Below are positions 23,995-26,078 of a stretch of DNA of 26,078 nucleotides, in pieces. Under the pieces are notes generated by a model. That model saw nothing but the letters and a program-made list of their open reading frames with translations. It was not told the DNA's origin and did no database searches. Each line of letters begins with the position of its first letter. The stretch's first letter is position 1. Source of the stretch: JBBQYA01 sp038209155. Lineage in GTDB: Bacteria > Bacteroidota > Bacteroidia > Sphingobacteriales > Sphingobacteriaceae. The stretch spans positions 1 to 26,078 of the forward strand of contig JBBQYA010000036.1 of the NCBI GenBank assembly GCA_038209155.1, in the 5' to 3' direction. The position numbers and the translations under genes were made by a program.

Positions 23995-25503
23995 ATGAAA
24001 TTTGAAATGTTAAAAGAAAATTCATCGCTGATAAAAGTTATCGGAGTAGGTGGAGGCGGCGGAAACGCAGTTAATCACATGTTTTTGCAAGGTATTAAAG
24101 GGGTAGACTTTATTATCTGTAATACGGATGCACAGGCTTTGGATTTAAGTCCAATTCCGAATAAAGTACAATTAGGATCTAGCCTCACAGAAGGTAGAGG
24201 AGCTGGCTCAATTCCAGAAGTTGGTAAAAATTCAGCAATAGAAAATATTGAGGATATAAAAGAGATGTTGAGTCCTAATACCAAAATGCTTTTTATAACA
24301 GCAGGAATGGGCGGCGGAACTGGAACTGGAGCAAGTCCAATTATTGCGCAAGCAGCAAAAGAACTTGGGATCCTTACGGTGGCTATTGTTACCACACCTT
24401 TTAATTTTGAAGGCAAAAGAAGAAGACAACAAGCAGATGATGGATTAGAAGAATTAAAACGTAATGTAGATACATTGTTGGTGATTTCTAATGAAAAACT
24501 TCGTGAAATGTTTGGTAATCTTACACTTAGTAGTGCATTTGGCCAAGCAGATGATATATTGACTACAGCAGCAAAAGGGATTGCAGAAATCATAACGATG
24601 CCAGGTTACATTAACGTGGATTTTGAAGATGTGAAAACGGTAATGAAAAGTAGCGGAGTAGCAATCATGGGATCTGCAACTGCAGAAGGTGAAGGTAGAG
24701 CTAAAATGGCAGTAGAATCTGCATTGGCATCTCCACTTTTAAATGATAATGAAATAGAAGGAGCAAGATACATTTTGTTAAATATTACCTCTGGTACAAA
24801 TGAAGTTTTAATGGACGAAGTTTCTGAAATCACAAACTACATTCAAGAAGAAGCTGGACTTACAGCCGATATCATTTGGGGTAATTGTTTTGATGCAAAT
24901 CTTGGTGAAAAAATAAGCGTTACTTTAATTGCAACAGGTTTTCAAACTCGATCAGAAAGAACGAATCAACCAGTAGTGATAGAAAGAAAAGTAATGTCTT
25001 TGGAAGAAACTATTTTTATTCCAGAAATAAAAAATGAAATTTCTGAAACTGTTTCAAACGAGCCAGTTATGAAAGCTCCAGCAGATATCAGACAGGTAAG
25101 TATTTTTGATGAAATGAGCCAAACGCAGTCTATGGAAATCGAAAAGAAAACTACGACTATTAAAAAACAAACCATAGTAGCTGAAATTAAAAAACCCATT
25201 GTTTTTATTCCAGAACCAGAACCTAAAGCAATTGAAAACTTTGAAGAGTTAGAACAAAAAGCTGCTGAGCAACAAAGACATAAAGATAGAATTCTTAGAT
25301 TAAAAGATTTGAGTATGAAACTTCGTGCTTCCAATGGTATCAACGATTTGGAAAAGGAGCCTGCTTATATTCGAAAAAATGCGGCATTGGAAAATGTTCC
25401 TCATTCTTCTGAATCTGCGGTATCGCGTTTCACATTAACTACCGAACATGGGGTAAGTGAAATAAAGCCGAACAATTCTTTTCTGCATGATAATGTAGAC
25501 TAA
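23995..25503 (+). CDS. ftsZ: Cell division GTPase FtsZ
   Basis: This 502-residue tubulin homologue polymerises into the Z-ring. The GTPase domain runs to about residue 320, with GVGGGGGNAVNHM (17-29), the tubulin signature AGMGGGTGTGASP (103-115), TTPFNFEGKRRR, and the T7-loop region NVDFEDVKTVM. A long Glu/Lys-rich linker (about 330-445) follows, then a conserved C-terminal stretch with ENVPHSSESAVSRFTL and the terminal NNSFLHDNVD, the peptide that recruits FtsA and other partners. The length beyond ~390 residues is due to the linker and tail, as usual in Bacteroidota. It is the last gene of the cluster, followed by a terminator. Confidence 0.98.
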   Translation: MKFEMLKENSSLIKVIGVGGGGGNAVNHMFLQGIKGVDFIICNTDAQALDLSPIPNKVQLGSSLTEGRGAGSIPEVGKNSAIENIEDIKEMLSPNTKMLFITAGMGGGTGTGASPIIAQAAKELGILTVAIVTTPFNFEGKRRRQQADDGLEELKRNVDTLLVISNEKLREMFGNLTLSSAFGQADDILTTAAKGIAEIITMPGYINVDFEDVKTVMKSSGVAIMGSATAEGEGRAKMAVESALASPLLNDNEIEGARYILLNITSGTNEVLMDEVSEITNYIQEEAGLTADIIWGNCFDANLGEKISVTLIATGFQTRSERTNQPVVIERKVMSLEETIFIPEIKNEISETVSNEPVMKAPADIRQVSIFDEMSQTQSMEIEKKTTTIKKQTIVAEIKKPIVFIPEPEPKAIENFEELEQKAAEQQRHKDRILRLKDLSMKLRASNGINDLEKEPAYIRKNAALENVPHSSESAVSRFTLTTEHGVSEIKPNNSFLHDNVD

Positions 25504-25527
25504 GTATATCATTTACACTTTAAATTT

Positions 25528-25563
25528 AAAAAATCCTCTGAATTGTTTAGGGGATTTTTTTTT
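25528..25563 (+). terminator. Intrinsic terminator after ftsZ
   Basis: A 15-bp stem with two G-U pairs (25528-25542 with 25546-25560), loop TTG, and a run of T residues from 25555 to 25563. It ends the dcw transcript. Confidence 0.9.
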
Positions 25564-25618
25564 GGATTTCTAATTGATGTTCTATTGGATTATTAAATTG
25601 TCATTAAAGAAAAATAGT

Positions 25619-26078
25619 ATGAACCAATTAAGAGATAAAAAAATTGCTATGCTTACTGAAAACGGATTTGAAGAAAGCGAACTGACAAGTCCTAAAAAAG
25701 CATTGGAAGATGCAGGCGCAAAAGTTTATATTGTATCGCCGCAGAAACAAGTTGTCAAAGGTTGGAAACATGATAAGTGGACAATAGAACTGCCAGTAGA
25801 TATGCAAGTAAGCAATGCCTATGAAAAAGATTTCGATGCATTAGTTATTCCTGGAGGTGTTATTAACCCAGATTTGATGCGTAGAGATCAGGATTGTGTA
25901 AACTTTGCAAAATCATTTTTCAAAGCTGATAAATTGGTAGCAGCCATTTGCCATGCACCTCAATTATTAGTAGAAACAGATGAACTTCGTGGTCTTACGA
26001 TGACCTCTTTTGAATCCGTAAAAAAAGATATGCAAAATGCAGGTGCAAATTGGATAGACGAAAAAGTAGTCTATGATA
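25619..26078 (+). CDS. DJ-1/PfpI family protein (3' end outside window)
   Basis: An ATG at 25619 opens a frame that stays open to the right edge, giving 153 residues of a family usually about 170-190 long. Motifs are IAMLTENGFEESEL (E18 in the family's acidic position), DFDALVIPGG (71-80), and the nucleophile elbow AAICHAPQLL with Cys111-His112. This is the class I glutamine amidotransferase-like fold of PfpI and YhbO-type proteins, which have been linked to stress protection, deglycase and protease activities that remain debated. 'KGWKHDKW' and 'DLMRRDQDCVNF' also match that subgroup. It follows the ftsZ terminator by about 55 bases, so it is probably a separate transcript, but no clear TAnnTTTG promoter is seen. 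Confidence 0.92.
   Translation, partial: MNQLRDKKIAMLTENGFEESELTSPKKALEDAGAKVYIVSPQKQVVKGWKHDKWTIELPVDMQVSNAYEKDFDALVIPGGVINPDLMRRDQDCVNFAKSFFKADKLVAAICHAPQLLVETDELRGLTMTSFESVKKDMQNAGANWIDEKVVYD

Noticed and set aside
24075..24593. 172-codon minus-strand open frame inside ftsZ
   Set aside because: It is fully antisense to conserved FtsZ sequence and its translation shows no recognisable motif; a shadow of codon use.
1..26078. CRISPR arrays, insertion sequences, prophage or integration at the tRNA
   Set aside because: No regularly spaced repeats, transposase or integrase motifs were seen, and no duplicated tRNA 3' end was noticed near tRNA-Glu.

Overview
The window is an AT-rich chromosomal segment of a member of the Bacteroidota. 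Supporting signs are the type IX secretion (T9SS) C-terminal sorting domains, an exosortase module with a PVDGG-type sorting tail, promoters of the TAnnTTTG type, a Bacteroidota-style FtsL and a FtsZ ending in SFLHDNVD, and a division/cell-wall cluster without murF or ddl. The class within the phylum cannot be fixed from this sequence alone. No mobile element, CRISPR array, rRNA or prophage was seen.

Positions 1-3660 form a secretion/sorting region. It holds the 3' end of a large T9SS-exported surface protein, a 67-residue protein that is little more than a signal peptide plus a PVDGG exosortase tail, a terminator, a minimal exosortase (Cys80, Arg121, His140), a translationally coupled 4-TM partner protein, and a second secreted protein with a cohesin-like region and a T9SS tail. 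Two protein-sorting systems (exosortase and T9SS) therefore lie side by side.

Positions 3700-7080 hold a protein with the peptidylarginine/agmatine deiminase fold whose catalytic signature appears lost, a pirin, a convergent cold-shock-domain gene sharing a bidirectional terminator with pirin, an AT-rich gap, and a tRNA-Glu(TTC) on the minus strand with its own promoter and terminator. Positions 7165-9940 hold a glycolytic group: gap, a small GNAT acetyltransferase, and pgk, ending in a strong hairpin.

Positions 10167-25560 are a long dcw (division and cell wall) cluster, all on the plus strand: mraZ, rsmH, ftsL-like, ftsI, murE, mraY, murD, ftsW, murG, murC, ftsQ, ftsA, ftsZ. Most genes overlap or nearly touch. 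A triple GTGG operator with 10-bp spacing lies before mraZ, and a terminator follows ftsZ. Several starts are non-ATG (TTG for ftsI and murG, GTG for ftsW). The cluster makes lipid-linked peptidoglycan precursor (MurE, MurD, MurC, MraY, MurG), polymerises and crosslinks it at the septum (FtsW, FtsI), and builds the Z-ring (FtsQ, FtsL, FtsA, FtsZ). A DJ-1/PfpI family gene begins after it and runs off the window.

The most unusual items are the miniature exosortase substrate with its exosortase and partner, and the deiminase-fold protein lacking the expected active site. The dcw cluster is conventional for the phylum apart from its start codons.
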